Assembly (NCBI RefSeq): GCF_000407165.1
Contig: NZ_KE136479.1
Location: 1,251,464-1,315,463, forward strand
Direction: 5' to 3'
Origin: Enterococcus haemoperoxidus ATCC BAA-382
GTDB taxonomy: Bacteria; Bacillota; Bacilli; Lactobacillales; Enterococcaceae
Length of the DNA: 64,000 nucleotides
Positions 17,287 to 26,240 of the stretch are shown here, piece by piece. Every line of letters begins with the position of its first letter. Positions within the stretch are counted from its first letter, which is position 1. The translations under genes and the position numbers were made by a program. The notes beneath the pieces were generated by a model. That model did no database searches. It had not been told where the DNA came from and saw nothing but the letters and a program-made list of their open reading frames with translations.

Positions 17287-18546
17287 ATGACAACGTATAG
17301 TGAAAAAATGCTTGAAGCATTACATGAAGAAGATTTGGCGCAAGCACAATTAATGCTGGCGGAAGCAATTAGAAAAGATGACGATGATACACTTGCTGAT
17401 CTAGGAGAAGAATTATTGTCACTTGGTTTTTTAGAAGAAGCAAAATTAATTTTTGACCATTTATTAAAGGTTTTTCCTGATGCTGATGGGCTGAATATTC
17501 CGTTAGCAGAGATTGCCATTGAAAATAATTTGATCGACGATGCATTTGTTTACTTGGAAAAAGTAGGGAAAGACAGCGATAGTTATGTTCAAAGCCTACT
17601 TGTAACCGCAGATTTATATCAAGTGATCGGCATTCCAGAAGTAAGTGAAGCAAAATTAAAAGAAGCACAACGATTAATGCCGGATGAACCATTGATTTTA
17701 TTTGCTTTAGGTGAGTTGTACTTTTCTAATGGTCAGTTTCAAGAAGCTTCTGCAGCTTACCAGAAGCTGCTAGAAGCACAAGTTACAGAAATCTCCAATG
17801 TCTCGATCAATGAACGCTTAGGAAGCAGTCAGAGCATGTCTGGGGATTTTGAAGAAGCAATCCCATTTTTAGAAAAAGCACTAGAAGAAGGTCAGACGGA
17901 TGATCGTTTATTCCAATTAGCGTTCACTTACTTACAACTACATGAAAATCAAAAAGCAATTGCACTTTTACAGCAACTAAGAGCATTGAATCCACACTAT
18001 CAATCTCTGTATTTGTCTTTAGGAGAGGCGTTACAGGAAGAAGAACAATTAGAAGAAGCACGAACTGTTTTAGCAGAAGGGATTAAAGAGAATCCTTTCC
18101 AAGTAGATCTATATCAATTAGCATCTGAAAATGCTTATCGACTACACGATACTGAAAAAGCTGAATCTCTATTAAAACAAGCTTTAGAACTTGGTGAAAA
18201 GACAGATGAAACAAGGCTTACATTAAGCAATTTGTATTTGAACGAAAATCGCTTTGATGAAGTAATTGAAGTTGTGCAGCAAATGGAAGAACAAGGTCAT
18301 CCCTATGGCGAATGGAATTTAGCTCATGCATATAATGAGTTGGAGGAGTTTGCTTTAGCAAAAGTACACTATGAACAAGCGTATCAAGAACTATCGCATG
18401 AACCTGAATTCTTAAAAGAATATGCAGTCTTTCTTCGTGAAGAAGGACAGTTGGAAAAAGCGAAGGAACTTTTACAACACTATCTTCAACACGAACCTGG
18501 TGATAATGAGGCAGTATCACTGTTAGAAGATATTGAAGAAAGATAG
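17287..18546 (+). CDS. ypiA: Tetratricopeptide repeat protein (YpiA-like)
   Basis: 419 residues made almost entirely of helical TPR pairs of about 34 residues, for example EPLILFALGELYFSNGQFQE and DRLFQLAFTYLQLHENQKA. Such solenoids act as protein-interaction scaffolds. It is followed by the YpiB-family gene, the same pair as ypiA-ypiB near the aro cluster of B. subtilis. It starts three bases after the AroB-like gene and is likely co-transcribed. No signal peptide. Partner unknown. Confidence 0.8.
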   Translation: MTTYSEKMLEALHEEDLAQAQLMLAEAIRKDDDDTLADLGEELLSLGFLEEAKLIFDHLLKVFPDADGLNIPLAEIAIENNLIDDAFVYLEKVGKDSDSYVQSLLVTADLYQVIGIPEVSEAKLKEAQRLMPDEPLILFALGELYFSNGQFQEASAAYQKLLEAQVTEISNVSINERLGSSQSMSGDFEEAIPFLEKALEEGQTDDRLFQLAFTYLQLHENQKAIALLQQLRALNPHYQSLYLSLGEALQEEEQLEEARTVLAEGIKENPFQVDLYQLASENAYRLHDTEKAESLLKQALELGEKTDETRLTLSNLYLNENRFDEVIEVVQQMEEQGHPYGEWNLAHAYNELEEFALAKVHYEQAYQELSHEPEFLKEYAVFLREEGQLEKAKELLQHYLQHEPGDNEAVSLLEDIEER

Positions 18547-18554
18547 GTGATTAG

Positions 18555-19091
18555 ATGTTTGTCAATGTCGCAGATAAAAAGGAATTTTTAGTTTGGCTGG
18601 TCAATAATATTTCATTTACTCAAAGAGAAGTTTTATGGATTTTAAACTATTTAATCAATCACGAAGCTATTTTGAATAACGTGCATTTTGTCGAGCAATC
18701 AGACAAAGCAATTCGTGGCATAAAAGTCACCTCAAGAGAAATGGAAGATGAGCCAATTCGATTGTTTTTATCAGGCAAAGAATTTACGGATACTGATCAG
18801 ATTTTTCATGAAATTCGTATGAATTGGAAAGAAGCTCTATATGTGGAATGTATCTTTGATGGCTCATGGCAGAATAGCCAATATTTATCCATTTTAGAAG
18901 ATAATCCATATGCTCGTTGGAATGAACAGGTCAGTGAAGAAGTAATTGAAAGTATTAATGTTTTTTTTGCTCATGAAGAAAAACAAGCAAAAATTGATTT
19001 GTTATACAATCAAATCGACTTAGCTTTAGAAGATAATAACTACGAAGCATTTTTAGAGTTGACAGATGAATTGAATCGTTTGAAAAAATAA
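18555..19091 (+). CDS. ypiB: YpiB/UPF0302 family protein
   Basis: 178 residues. The N-terminal half ([47 protein letters not shown]) matches UPF0302, and the C-terminal helix ([20 protein letters not shown] ... [10 protein letters not shown]) matches the small IDEAL-type C-terminal motif seen in YpiB proteins. Cytoplasmic, biochemical role not established. It is eight bases after ypiA and closed by an 18-base-pair hairpin. Confidence 0.85.
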   Translation: MFVNVADKKEFLVWLVNNISFTQREVLWILNYLINHEAILNNVHFVEQSDKAIRGIKVTSREMEDEPIRLFLSGKEFTDTDQIFHEIRMNWKEALYVECIFDGSWQNSQYLSILEDNPYARWNEQVSEEVIESINVFFAHEEKQAKIDLLYNQIDLALEDNNYEAFLELTDELNRLKK

Positions 19092-19094
19092 TAA

Positions 19095-19142
19095 ATAGCC
19101 TGAGACAAAACTAAACTAAACACCAGTTTTGTCTCAGGCTAT
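19095..19142. terminator. 18-bp hairpin with CTGAGACAAAACT arm
   Basis: Perfect arms from ATAGCCTGAGACAAAACT with a 12-base loop. No T run directly follows, but the stem itself ends the ypiA-ypiB unit. The arm resembles the hairpin at 8576-8616 (GTCTGAAACAAAAC). Confidence 0.7.
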
Positions 19143-19227
19143 AAATCCGTATAAACGGTGAAAAAAAGTAGCTCTTTCGTCTTATTTCTCGGATCTAAAC
19201 GCTTTTGTAGCGATCTCTTTCCTTGTT

Positions 19228-20121
19228 TTAATTGAATTGATTTTTCCTTTTAAATAGCATTTTTGTAGGTTTGGAATAAGTAAATCCTTCCCCAATTGCT
19301 TCATGTACGTTGATCACTGAAATAAATGCTTTGGCATCCAATTCGTGGACAATACGTTTGATTTCCATGATTTCACTAGGGCTAACAACGACATAAAGAA
19401 CTTTCTTATCAACTTGAGAATAACCACCTTGACCATCTAAATAAGTAACACCACGTTCGAGTAGAGCCATAATGACTTCCCCGATATCTTCAGAATGATC
19501 CGAAATCACTAAGATACCTTTGGCAGCATAAGCACCATCCAAAACAGAATCAACAACCTTACTGAAAACAAAAGAAACAATCAAGGTGTACATCATTCTT
19601 TTGACATCAATATAGCTTAAAGAAAGAATCAATACTAAAATGTCAAAAATCAGAAGTGAACGGCCCATACTGATCCCATAATTTTTTTCCAAAATTCGAG
19701 CGACCACATCTGTTCCACCAGTCGTTCCGCCCACGCGATAAACGAATCCGCTACCGATACCTGCAGCAAGTCCAGCCAGTAAAGATGCGATCAATAAATC
19801 ATGATCTAAATTGACTTCTATAGGGAATCGTTGCCACAGCCACAAAAATACTGATAAAGACACAGTTCCTAAAATTGTATAATAAAATGAGTGCTTACCT
19901 AAAATTTTTCCCCCAATCAGGATCAGCGGAATATTGATAATCAAGGTTGAATAGGCCGGATCGATATAAAAAAGTGCACGCAAAATCAACGTAATCCCTG
20001 TTACTCCGCCCTCTGCTAAATCATTTGCGATATTAAATGTTACTAAACCAAACGCATAAAGACATGTGCCAGCTAAAATCAGCAAAACGTCCTTAATATA
20101 AAATCTTTTTTCCTCAATCAT
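19228..20121 (-). CDS. YitT family membrane protein
   Basis: 297 residues from the ATG at 20121, chosen because TAGGAG lies eight bases upstream; a longer frame would add 33 residues with no RBS. Five or six hydrophobic segments in residues 10-190 (for example DVLLILAGTCLYAFGLVTFN, GGVTGITLIL, GSGFVYRVGGTTGGTDVVAR) are followed by a cytoplasmic DUF2179 domain (about 195-285, GVTYLDGQGGYSQVDKKVLY). Transport substrate unknown. Single gene, convergent with ypiB. Confidence 0.88.
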   Translation of the reverse strand: MIEEKRFYIKDVLLILAGTCLYAFGLVTFNIANDLAEGGVTGITLILRALFYIDPAYSTLIINIPLILIGGKILGKHSFYYTILGTVSLSVFLWLWQRFPIEVNLDHDLLIASLLAGLAAGIGSGFVYRVGGTTGGTDVVARILEKNYGISMGRSLLIFDILVLILSLSYIDVKRMMYTLIVSFVFSKVVDSVLDGAYAAKGILVISDHSEDIGEVIMALLERGVTYLDGQGGYSQVDKKVLYVVVSPSEIMEIKRIVHELDAKAFISVINVHEAIGEGFTYSKPTKMLFKRKNQFN

Positions 20122-20281
20122 AATGATCACTCCTAACACATATTGTGCGATACTGTATAGGATCATACCCAAAAAACCTCGTTCAGTACTCACTTTATCA
20201 TTCTCATTATAAAACAACAAGTAGAACCTTTTCAGATGACGTACTTTTTGATAAGATGAGTAGTAGAAAGGTTGGGGTAAA

Positions 20282-20629
20282 ATGAATGATGAAAATCGAT
20301 CTTTGCATTCTATGCAAGAAGAAGTGGATACTTATATCCAGCAATTTAAAACGGGTTATTTTTCTCCATTAAGCCAAATGGCACGATTAACAGAAGAAGT
20401 AGGTGAATTAGCGAGAGAAATCAATCATTATTATGGTGAAAAACCTAAGAAAACAAATGAAAAGCCAAAAACAGTTTCCGAAGAATTGGGCGATGTATTA
20501 TTTGTTACAATGATTATGGCTAATTCGTTAGATATAGATTTAACTGAGGCGTTCCAAAAAAATATGGAAAAATTCAATCAACGGGATAAATATCGTTTTG
20601 AACGAAAGGATGGTCAAACAAATGATTAA
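20282..20629 (+). CDS. ypjD: MazG-type nucleotide pyrophosphohydrolase YpjD
   Basis: 115 residues, a single all-alpha MazG domain. The metal-binding pairs are [12 protein letters not shown] and [12 protein letters not shown] (the ExxE and ExxD motifs). It should hydrolyse a non-canonical or damaged NTP to NMP and pyrophosphate. It precedes dapB, exactly as ypjD does in B. subtilis, and its end overlaps the dapB start by eight bases. Confidence 0.9.
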   Translation: MNDENRSLHSMQEEVDTYIQQFKTGYFSPLSQMARLTEEVGELAREINHYYGEKPKKTNEKPKTVSEELGDVLFVTMIMANSLDIDLTEAFQKNMEKFNQRDKYRFERKDGQTND

Positions 20630-21410
20630 AATTGTAGTTGCAGGCTTTAAAGGGAAGATGGGTTCGACCGCAACCAAAATGGTTTTGAATCATGAAGCTT
20701 TTGAATTAGTGGGTGTTTTAGATCCTTTTGAAGAAAAGAACAACCTTAAAGAATTGGCAGACTATCCATTGATCAATATACCGATTTTTAAAACGAAAGA
20801 AGACGTTCTTTCTGTCCAGCCAGATGTTTGGATCGATTTCACTATTCCCAAAGTTGCATACGAAAATACACGTTTTGCGATTGAACATAAAATCGCGCCG
20901 GTTGTCGGCACAACTGGTTTAACCGAAGAGCAATTAACTGAATTGATTGATCGTTCAGAAAGATTAAAAGTAGGTGGTTTGATTGCACCTAATTTTGCTG
21001 TAGGTGCTGTTTTAATGATGCAGTTTGCTCAAAAAGCTGCTGAGTATTTCCCAGATGTTGAAATTATTGAGTTACATCATGACAATAAATTAGATGCACC
21101 AAGCGGAACAGCTATCAAAACTGCTGAGATGATGAGTGAGGTGCGTTCAAGAAAAGAACAAGGTCATACAGAAGAAAAAGAATTGATGAAAGGTGCGCGC
21201 GGTGCTGATTTTGAAGGAATGAAAATCCATAGTGTTCGCTTACCAGGGATGATTGCGCATCAGCAAGTCCAATTTGGCGGTGTTGGAGAAGGGTTGACAA
21301 TCAGGCATGATTCATATGACCGCAGTTCATTTATGACAGGCGTCGCATTAGGATGCGAAAAAGTCGTTCACTTAGAAAAATTAGTGTACGGATTGGAAAA
21401 TTTATTATGA
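20622..21410 (+). CDS. dapB: 4-hydroxy-tetrahydrodipicolinate reductase
   Basis: 262 residues from ATG 20622, which gives the canonical start [15 protein letters not shown] and has AAAGGA upstream. DapB reduces the dihydrodipicolinate precursor with NAD(P)H on the way to meso-diaminopimelate and lysine. The dinucleotide loop GFKGKMGS, the [15 protein letters not shown] active-site motif with the His-His and Lys, and the [11 protein letters not shown] segment are all present. Stop overlaps the next gene as ATGA. Confidence 0.96.
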   Translation: MIKIVVAGFKGKMGSTATKMVLNHEAFELVGVLDPFEEKNNLKELADYPLINIPIFKTKEDVLSVQPDVWIDFTIPKVAYENTRFAIEHKIAPVVGTTGLTEEQLTELIDRSERLKVGGLIAPNFAVGAVLMMQFAQKAAEYFPDVEIIELHHDNKLDAPSGTAIKTAEMMSEVRSRKEQGHTEEKELMKGARGADFEGMKIHSVRLPGMIAHQQVQFGGVGEGLTIRHDSYDRSSFMTGVALGCEKVVHLEKLVYGLENLL

Positions 21411-22618
21411 AATTAGACACAATACCAGATGAGTTTACTAGAGCAACAAGTGTGTTGAAGGACATTCAATCCCATGGGTTTGAAGCATATTTTGTTGGGG
21501 GCAGTGTTCGTGATGCATTATTGAAACAACCCATCCATGATGTTGATATTGCCACCAGCGCATACCCAGAAGAGATCAAACAAATTTTCCCTAGAACAGT
21601 CGATGTCGGAATCGATCATGGGACAGTTCTGGTTTTAATAGGTGAAGAGCAGTATGAAATCACTACTTTCAGAACGGAATCAACGTATCAAGATTTCAGA
21701 CGCCCAGATGCAGTGACGTTTGTACGCTCGTTAAAAGAGGATTTAAAACGTCGAGATTTTACGATCAATGCATTAGCGATGAATGTTGAAGGTTCTATCA
21801 TAGATTTATTTGATGGTATGGACGATTTAGAACAGCGAATCATTCGAGCGGTGGGGGATCCTAAAGAACGGTTTCATGAAGATGCATTACGGATGATGAG
21901 AGGACTACGTTTTGCTAGCCAATTGGATTTTAAAATTGAAACAAATACATTAGCAGCCATCGAAGAATTTCATCCGCTTTTAGAAAAAATTTCTGTCGAA
22001 CGAATTGCTATGGAGTTTATCAAACTTTTACTAGGAAAAAACAGAAAAACTGCGTTGTTGCCTTTTATCGAGACTGAGTGTTATCAATATTGTCCAGAGT
22101 TAAAGAATCATGCTGAAGCACTGTTTAGATTTTCTGATCTCCCAGATAAACAGATTGAAACAGAAAATCAAGCGTGGACTTTACTGGTCCATACCTTGGA
22201 ACTAAAAGACAATGAGATCCGCAATTTTTTAAAATCATGGAAACAGTCCAATCAAATGATTCATGAAGTGCAACAACTGATTTATGGATTGAATAAGCGA
22301 CTTTTGGAAGAATGGCAAGTCATGGATTTATATAATTTAGGATTAGATGCTGCAATATCTACAGAAAAGCTATTGTTTTATTATGGACGAAATAGTAAAC
22401 TTGAAGAAGTGAAAGACCGTTATTTATCTTTGCCCATTCATGACAGAAAAGAACTTGCGCTTACTGGCAATGATTTACTTGCTTATTTTGATAAAAAACC
22501 AGGTAAATGGTTAGGCGAGATGATTGAAATGATTGAAACTGCTGTTGTGAAAGGTCAAATAGTGAATAACAAAGAAGTGTTGCTTGCATTTGTGAACGAT
22601 AAGATCAATGAGGAGTGA
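21407..22618 (+). CDS. cca: CCA tRNA nucleotidyltransferase
   Basis: 403 residues from ATG 21407 (ATGA overlap with dapB); an earlier in-frame start would lie deep inside dapB. It adds CCA to tRNA 3' ends. Class II features: [20 protein letters not shown] with the GS and DxD metal motif, [32 protein letters not shown] and the following [11 protein letters not shown] motif. Length and order ypjD-dapB-cca match Bacillus-type chromosomes. Confidence 0.96.
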   Translation: MKLDTIPDEFTRATSVLKDIQSHGFEAYFVGGSVRDALLKQPIHDVDIATSAYPEEIKQIFPRTVDVGIDHGTVLVLIGEEQYEITTFRTESTYQDFRRPDAVTFVRSLKEDLKRRDFTINALAMNVEGSIIDLFDGMDDLEQRIIRAVGDPKERFHEDALRMMRGLRFASQLDFKIETNTLAAIEEFHPLLEKISVERIAMEFIKLLLGKNRKTALLPFIETECYQYCPELKNHAEALFRFSDLPDKQIETENQAWTLLVHTLELKDNEIRNFLKSWKQSNQMIHEVQQLIYGLNKRLLEEWQVMDLYNLGLDAAISTEKLLFYYGRNSKLEEVKDRYLSLPIHDRKELALTGNDLLAYFDKKPGKWLGEMIEMIETAVVKGQIVNNKEVLLAFVNDKINEE

Positions 22619-22623
22619 TAAGC

Positions 22624-22995
22624 ATGGAAGAGTTTTCTAAAACGTTTGTTGTTGGTTCAAAGGATACTGCAAAAGAAATGGGATCGGGTGATCTTGATGT
22701 ACTAGCGACTCCAGTAATGATTGCAATGGTTGAGAATACTGCAAAAGAATATTTGCATAAAGAGTTGGCATCAGAAGAAACAAGTGTAGGAACAGTAATA
22801 AATGCAAAACACTTACGTCCGTCTAAAGTGGGGGCCAATATTCTGGTCAAGGTAAAAGTTGACTCTCAGGAGACATCAAAGATAAATTTTTCTTTCGATG
22901 TATTTGATAACGAGGAATTAGTTGCAACTGGAATCCATCAAAGAGCTGTTATCTTAACGGATGTTTTTTTGGATAAATTAGCACTTCGTAAGTGA
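22624..22995 (+). CDS. FlK-like hot-dog thioesterase
   Basis: 123 residues. ATG 22624 is preferred over the GTG at 22615 because GAGGAG is eight bases upstream. A hot-dog fold is indicated by LATPVMIAMVENTAKEYL, carrying the Thr and Glu, and GTVINAKHLRPSKVG with the His, matching the Thr-Glu-His arrangement of fluoroacetyl-CoA thioesterase FlK. The natural substrate is probably a different acyl-CoA. Six bases after cca, so probably the last gene of that operon. Confidence 0.78.
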   Translation: MEEFSKTFVVGSKDTAKEMGSGDLDVLATPVMIAMVENTAKEYLHKELASEETSVGTVINAKHLRPSKVGANILVKVKVDSQETSKINFSFDVFDNEELVATGIHQRAVILTDVFLDKLALRK

Positions 22996-23077
22996 TAAGG
23001 CGAATGGTGTGACCTAGCCAGAAAGTTATGCTAAACTTAACTTTGTAGAAATTATTTTAGATAAGGGGACTTACATT

Positions 23078-23530
23078 ATGAGTAGAGAAATGACAGGATT
23101 AAAGTTTTATTTTAGAAATGGTGAAACTTGGACGATCGGTCGCCGTTTTATCGGAGATTTATGGATCAAACAAATTTCAACTAGTTTTGGCCGCATCCAT
23201 GGAAGTGAATTTATGGAAATTCACCCATGTGAAGGATTTAAAATCGAAATCTTCCAAGAAGGCGATCATGTTCAAACTCATGATATCAATCTTGGTGGAT
23301 TAGAATTAGGAATGTTTGCCCGTGCTTTAAAATATGAAGATATCGAACGTATGGAAATTTTATATAAAACTGGTACGCCAGATTTAGTTTACTTCCCATA
23401 CAAGGATAAAACTGACGAAGGTTTAGATAATGTTTATCAATCTACTAAAGTCAGTGAAAAAACGAAAAGTTTATATATCGTGATTGATCCAACCCAAACA
23501 GTTGATGATGTGTACGGTGAAGAACTTTAA
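23078..23530 (+). CDS. Conserved-looking cytoplasmic protein of unknown function
   Basis: 150 residues with a clean start (AAGGGGACTTACATT before ATG), no signal peptide or membrane segment, and an own terminator. I do not recognise a family. It is rich in aromatic residues and has short beta-prone stretches (WTIGRRFIGDLWIKQISTSF, FMEIHPCEGFKIEIF). The C-terminal third is acidic. Codon use looks like a well expressed core gene. Function unknown. Confidence 0.75.
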   Translation: MSREMTGLKFYFRNGETWTIGRRFIGDLWIKQISTSFGRIHGSEFMEIHPCEGFKIEIFQEGDHVQTHDINLGGLELGMFARALKYEDIERMEILYKTGTPDLVYFPYKDKTDEGLDNVYQSTKVSEKTKSLYIVIDPTQTVDDVYGEEL

Positions 23531-23545
23531 TAAATAGTTGATTTG

Positions 23546-23583
23546 ACCGTAGATTTCTTTTGGGAGATTCTACGGTTTTTTTA
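23546..23583 (+). terminator. Terminator after the unknown 150-residue gene
   Basis: ACCGTAGA/TCTACGGT arms followed by a run of seven or more T. Confidence 0.88.
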
Positions 23584-23604
23584 TTAAAACGGTGAGGTGT
23601 AAAA

Positions 23605-24585
23605 ATGAGAGCTATAGAATTATCATATAAGAATAGTCAACCTATTTTAAAACTAACACAAAATGCTGTATTACCTAAAAGAAATGAGAAGCAGCTATTG
23701 ATTAAAGTTGAAGCTGCAGCGATCAACCGCACCGATTTAGTTGCAATAGAAACGGGAAGACTTCCAAAAGGCAATATGATTTTAGGAGTTGAAGTTTCTG
23801 GAACAGTAATAGAAAGTGATTCAGAGCTATTTCCATGTGGTAGTCGAGTGATGGGGCTTGTGAATGGTGGCGGGTATTCTGAGTACGCTGTGATGAACAT
23901 AGGTAATGCAATGCTTTTATCTGAGCAATTGACGTTTGAAGAAGGTGCGGCAATTCCAGAAGTGTTTTTAACAGCGTATCAAACGCTGTTTTGGCTTGGT
24001 AATCTAGATTCTAATGCATCAGTTTTGATACACGCTGGTGCTAGTGGTGTAGGGACGGCTGCAATCCAGTTAGCGAAAGGATTAACGTCAGCTAAAATTT
24101 TTGTTACAGCAGGCTCTTCTGAAAAACTGGATCTATGTCGATCATTGGGCGCAGACGTTCTGATTAATTACCACGACGAAAATTTTAGTGAGCGAATTCT
24201 CCAAGAAACTAAAGGGCGCGGTGTGGATATTATTTTAGATTTTATTGGTGCATCCTATTGGAAACAAAATGTTGCGAGTATCGCCTATGATGGTCGTTTG
24301 ATTCTTATTGGTATTTTAGGTGGTGCAGTAATTGAAGAACTCAATTTAATGGATTTACTTGAAAAAAGAATCACAATAAAAGGGACATTGCTGACACCGA
24401 GAAGTGATGCCTACAAAGCAGAGCTGACTGAAGAGTTTTCAACTAAAACGAAAAAGTTGTTTGAAGAAGGGTTGCTAAAACCCGTTGTAGATACAGTATT
24501 TTCGCTGGAAGAAGTGGAAAAAGCCCATCAATATATGAGGAGCAACAAAAATAAAGGGAAAATCATTTTAAAAATCAATGATTGA
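23605..24585 (+). CDS. NAD(P)H quinone oxidoreductase, PIG3-like MDR family
   Basis: 326 residues, a medium-chain dehydrogenase/reductase without the zinc ligands of alcohol dehydrogenases. KVEAAAINRTDLVAIETGRL and GVEVSGTVIESDS form the GroES-like domain; HAGASGVGTAAIQLAKG is the Rossmann nucleotide loop and GRGVDIILDFIGASYW matches the family. It probably reduces quinones or enones with NADPH. The YgbA-like gene follows after 16 bases, so the two are likely co-transcribed. Confidence 0.88.
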   Translation: MRAIELSYKNSQPILKLTQNAVLPKRNEKQLLIKVEAAAINRTDLVAIETGRLPKGNMILGVEVSGTVIESDSELFPCGSRVMGLVNGGGYSEYAVMNIGNAMLLSEQLTFEEGAAIPEVFLTAYQTLFWLGNLDSNASVLIHAGASGVGTAAIQLAKGLTSAKIFVTAGSSEKLDLCRSLGADVLINYHDENFSERILQETKGRGVDIILDFIGASYWKQNVASIAYDGRLILIGILGGAVIEELNLMDLLEKRITIKGTLLTPRSDAYKAELTEEFSTKTKKLFEEGLLKPVVDTVFSLEEVEKAHQYMRSNKNKGKIILKIND

Positions 24586-24601
24586 ATAATGAGTGATAAA
24601 A

Positions 24602-24928
24602 ATGGTGAAAAAAAATAATGGACCAAAAATACAAGAAGAAAAGCGAACCATCATTGCAATGATCGATATCTATTATAAAAAACATAAAGAACCTGCAATC
24701 GATAAACAAACGTTGTTGTCTTACTCACAGCTTCGATTGGATGTTTGTCGGTTTGGGGAGGAAAAGCCCACTTGTAAACAGTGTCCGGTACATTGTTATC
24801 GCCCCGATTACAAAGAACAAATGAAACAAGTGATGAGATACTCCGGACCAAGAATGTTACTTTATCATCCTATTTTAGCTGTAAAACATCTTTTAAAAGA
24901 AAATAAAAGTAAAAAAATTAAAGTATGA
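24602..24928 (+). CDS. YgbA-like (nitrous oxide-stimulated promoter) family protein
   Basis: 108 residues from ATG 24602; a GTG at 24593 is an alternative. Conserved features: RTIIAMIDIYYKKH, a cysteine cluster CRFGEEKPTCKQCPVHCY, and MRYSGPRMLLYHPILAVKH. These match the small YgbA family first noted for a gene with a nitrous-oxide/NO-responsive promoter. The five cysteines suggest a metal or redox role, which is inference. Located immediately before the aromatic operon promoter. Confidence 0.8.
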   Translation: MVKKNNGPKIQEEKRTIIAMIDIYYKKHKEPAIDKQTLLSYSQLRLDVCRFGEEKPTCKQCPVHCYRPDYKEQMKQVMRYSGPRMLLYHPILAVKHLLKENKSKKIKV

Positions 24929-24999
24929 TGAACACGCATAATTACTAGTTTTTATTTTAAAAAAACTAGAAAAAATAAAAGAATAAGTAACAAAATAGG

Positions 25000-25028
25000 T
25001 TGACACGTCGTTGGCCTAGGTATATACT
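25000..25028 (+). promoter_or_regulatory. Promoter of the aromatic amino acid operon
   Basis: Perfect TTGACA, 17-base spacer, TATACT. It precedes the aromatic-rich leader peptide by 41 bases, the strongest sigma-A promoter seen in the window. Confidence 0.85.
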
Positions 25029-25068
25029 GAGAACAATTCTTAAATAAATCAGTTACGGAGTGATTCAT

Positions 25069-25131
25069 ATGACAACCATGAAGCATAACCAATTACAACT
25101 GAATAATTATTACTTTAGCTATTTTAGATGA
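25069..25131 (+). CDS. Tyr/Phe-rich leader peptide of the aro operon
   Basis: 20-codon ORF with a well spaced GGAG (eight bases) behind a strong promoter. The peptide ends NNYYFSYFR: five of six consecutive residues (YYFSYF) are Tyr or Phe. Two terminator-type hairpins lie between it and aroE, the first gene of a complete aromatic amino acid operon. This is the arrangement expected when ribosome stalling at Tyr/Phe codons controls transcription attenuation. The peptide itself would have no other function. Confidence 0.75.
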   Translation: MTTMKHNQLQLNNYYFSYFR

Positions 25132-25174
25132 GTTTGTATTCATAACATTATGGATGCAGACTAGCAAGTTTGTA

Positions 25175-25243
25175 TCTATGATGGCTAGGGGATTTCGAGA
25201 TGACTTTCAGCCGCGTAGATGAGAAAATCTATAGTGGCTTTTA
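25175..25243 (+). promoter_or_regulatory. First attenuator hairpin with alternative pairing
   Basis: AGCCGCGTAGAT (25209-25220) pairs with ATCTATAGTGGCT (25227-25239), followed by four T. An upstream near-copy of the right arm, TCTATGATGGCT (25175-25186), can pair with the same left arm, giving mutually exclusive structures. Confidence 0.55.
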
Positions 25244-25261
25244 TATTACCTATTTTTTGTG

Positions 25262-25309
25262 AGGTGTTCACTGTAGATTTTTCTGAAAATTTACGTGAAT
25301 ACCTTTTTT
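25262..25309 (+). terminator. Strong attenuator terminator before aroE
   Basis: AGGTGTTCAC/GTGAATACCT plus inner GTAGATTTT/AAAATTTAC (19 pairs, two G-U, one bulge) and a run of six T, all 35 bases before the aroE ATG. A terminator between the promoter and the first gene implies regulated readthrough. Confidence 0.85.
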
Positions 25310-25343
25310 GTTTGAGAAAAATCGCTTTTGAGGAGGAACTAGG

Positions 25344-26213
25344 ATGGAAAATACGATTACAGGACACACAAGATTAGCTGCATTATTTGCAACACCGATT
25401 CGTCACAGTGTTTCACCAATGATCCATAATACAGCTTTTCAAGCATTAGGAATCGACGCGGTATATTTGGCTTTTGAAGTAGGGACAGATGGGTTAGAGC
25501 GAGCGATTGATTCAATCAAAAATTTGGAAATGATCGGTGCAAATTTGTCGATGCCCAATAAAATTTTGGCTGTCGAATATATGGATGAATTAAGTGAAGC
25601 GGCTCGTTTGATTGGTGCGGTTAACACTATCACCAACGATCAGGGGAAATTAACCGGACATAATACTGATGGAACTGGCTTTATGAGAAGTTTGCAAGAT
25701 ATCGATGTTGACATTATTGGTAAAAAAATAACAATTATCGGAGCAGGTGGTGCAGCTACAGCGATTATTGTTCAAGCGGCTTTAGATGGGGTCAAAGAAA
25801 TCACGGTTTACAATCGTAAAGATGATTTTTACGACAAAATCAAAGCAAAGCTAGCTTATATTTCTGAAAATACAAACTGTGCCATTACCTTGTATGATTT
25901 ATCTGATGAAAATCGCCTATCTAAAGATGTGGCAGAAAGTACGTTATTATTAAATGCAACTGGTGTTGGAATGAAGCCATTAGAAGGACAGACACCAATA
26001 CAAGATTTTTCTATCATTCGTCCAGATCTCGCTGTCTGTGACGTCATCTATACACCAAGAGAAACTGAATTTCTTAAACAAGCTCGTATACGTGGCGCTA
26101 AAACCAATAACGGCTTGGGTATGTTGCTTTATCAAGGTGCTGCAGCGTTTGAAAAGTGGACAGGACAAGAAATGCCAATAGAAATCGTAAAACCAATTAT
26201 AGAAAATAACTAA
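25344..26213 (+). CDS. aroE: Shikimate dehydrogenase
   Basis: 289 residues, reduces 3-dehydroshikimate to shikimate with NADPH. ATPIRHSVSPMIHNTAFQAL is the substrate-binding motif; NLSMPNKI carries a Met where many enzymes have NVTVPHK-type sequence, but the Lys (MPNK) is in register. HNTDGTGF binds shikimate and GAGGAATAIIVQAA is the dinucleotide loop; NNGLGMLLYQGAAAFE ends it. First gene of the eight-gene aro operon, directly downstream of the attenuator. Confidence 0.95.
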   Translation: MENTITGHTRLAALFATPIRHSVSPMIHNTAFQALGIDAVYLAFEVGTDGLERAIDSIKNLEMIGANLSMPNKILAVEYMDELSEAARLIGAVNTITNDQGKLTGHNTDGTGFMRSLQDIDVDIIGKKITIIGAGGAATAIIVQAALDGVKEITVYNRKDDFYDKIKAKLAYISENTNCAITLYDLSDENRLSKDVAESTLLLNATGVGMKPLEGQTPIQDFSIIRPDLAVCDVIYTPRETEFLKQARIRGAKTNNGLGMLLYQGAAAFEKWTGQEMPIEIVKPIIENN

Positions 26214-26240
26214 ATTAAATTGACTGAAGGAGAGAACAAC

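Noticed and set aside
20122-20220. Longer start of the YitT-family protein
   Set aside because: TAGGAG sits correctly before the ATG at 20121; the extra residues have no RBS and are not family-like.
24945-24969. CTAGTTTTT/AAAAACTAG hairpin after the YgbA-like gene as terminator
   Set aside because: The stem is short and A/T-only and no T run follows it on the plus strand.
25000-25343. T-box riboswitch before aroE
   Set aside because: No T-box sequence (AGGGTGGNACCGCG-like) or specifier-loop layout was found; the leader ORF explains the region better.
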